Positions 63,972 to 64,000 of a DNA stretch of 64,000 bases are shown one piece after another (the first letter of the stretch is position 1; each line of letters opens with the position of its first letter). This DNA comes from Collinsella sp. AM17-1 (GTDB taxonomy: Bacteria; Actinomycetota; Coriobacteriia; Coriobacteriales; Coriobacteriaceae): positions 13,401 to 77,400 of the forward strand of contig NZ_QRJZ01000001.1 in NCBI RefSeq assembly GCF_003470665.1. Reading direction: 5' to 3'. Both the position numbers and the translations under genes were made by a program. The notes under the pieces are model-generated. The model had not been told where the DNA came from, did not search any database, and worked only from the letters and a program-made list of their open reading frames with translations.

Positions 63972-64000
63972 AACTATCGCAACATTCGATGAAAATCGCG
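63972..64000. repeat. AACCATCACAACATTCGA palindromic repeat, copy 3 (cut by window end)
   Basis: AACTATCGCAACATTCGATG matches the left arm of the two earlier copies with two or three changes. The rest lies outside the window. Confidence 0.6.

Overview
The window looks like a chromosomal segment of a gut Coriobacteriia, most probably Collinsella or a close relative (inference). The reasons are a GC-rich, GC3-biased coding style, an actinobacterial-type GlnR regulator with a matching operator, and a gene set typical of a saccharolytic gut anaerobe: Feo iron uptake, an Ebg-type beta-galactosidase, uronate catabolism and molybdopterin synthesis. I found no phage, insertion sequence, CRISPR array, rRNA or tRNA. 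Intergenic spaces are unusually rich in palindromic repeat units.

Layout. 1-4.8 kb: a lactate racemase locus, with larA and a lactate/glycerol channel on the plus strand, and larB, larC and a TetR regulator on the minus strand. LarC has only its N-terminal half. 4.8-7.6 kb: serB and aspS. 7.6-14.3 kb: a LacI regulator, ebgA-ebgC and an APC permease. 14.3-18.5 kb: a MITE-like element, an HPr-type protein with Asp at position 46, and feoA-feoA-feoB with a Cys-rich partner.

18.6-46 kb: a large pectin/uronate locus. It holds uxaC-uxaB-uxaA, a GPH sugar transporter, a GH28 polygalacturonase, a fused CE8 pectin methylesterase/alpha-beta hydrolase, an SGNH esterase, a GH105 unsaturated uronyl hydrolase, a TIM-barrel isomerase, two flavin/Fe-S oxidoreductases, a DhuI-type isomerase, KduD, a GntR regulator, an AlbA/ATPase-type regulator, a YczE-like membrane protein, KDPG aldolase, KDG kinase and a LacI regulator. 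None of the depolymerising enzymes has a visible signal peptide, so the design appears to be import of esterified oligogalacturonides followed by cytoplasmic de-esterification, cleavage and conversion to KDPG, pyruvate and glyceraldehyde-3-phosphate.

Four promoters (ebgA, uxaC, GPH transporter, GH105) share one plan. LacI-type operators lie on the -35 element and at the start site. Upstream sits a direct repeat, CCGTT-N16-CCGTT, with a 21-bp period. This is probably a binding site for a shared activator and is the most interesting regulatory observation in the window.

46-64 kb: a GlnA-like protein that has lost several catalytic glutamates, next to a GlnR-type regulator; htrA; ligA; a MerR regulator with a MATE exporter; a heterodimeric ABC exporter; a repeat-flanked hypothetical protein with a nuclease-like C-terminus; moaA and a moaC-mobB fusion; and an MFS transporter.
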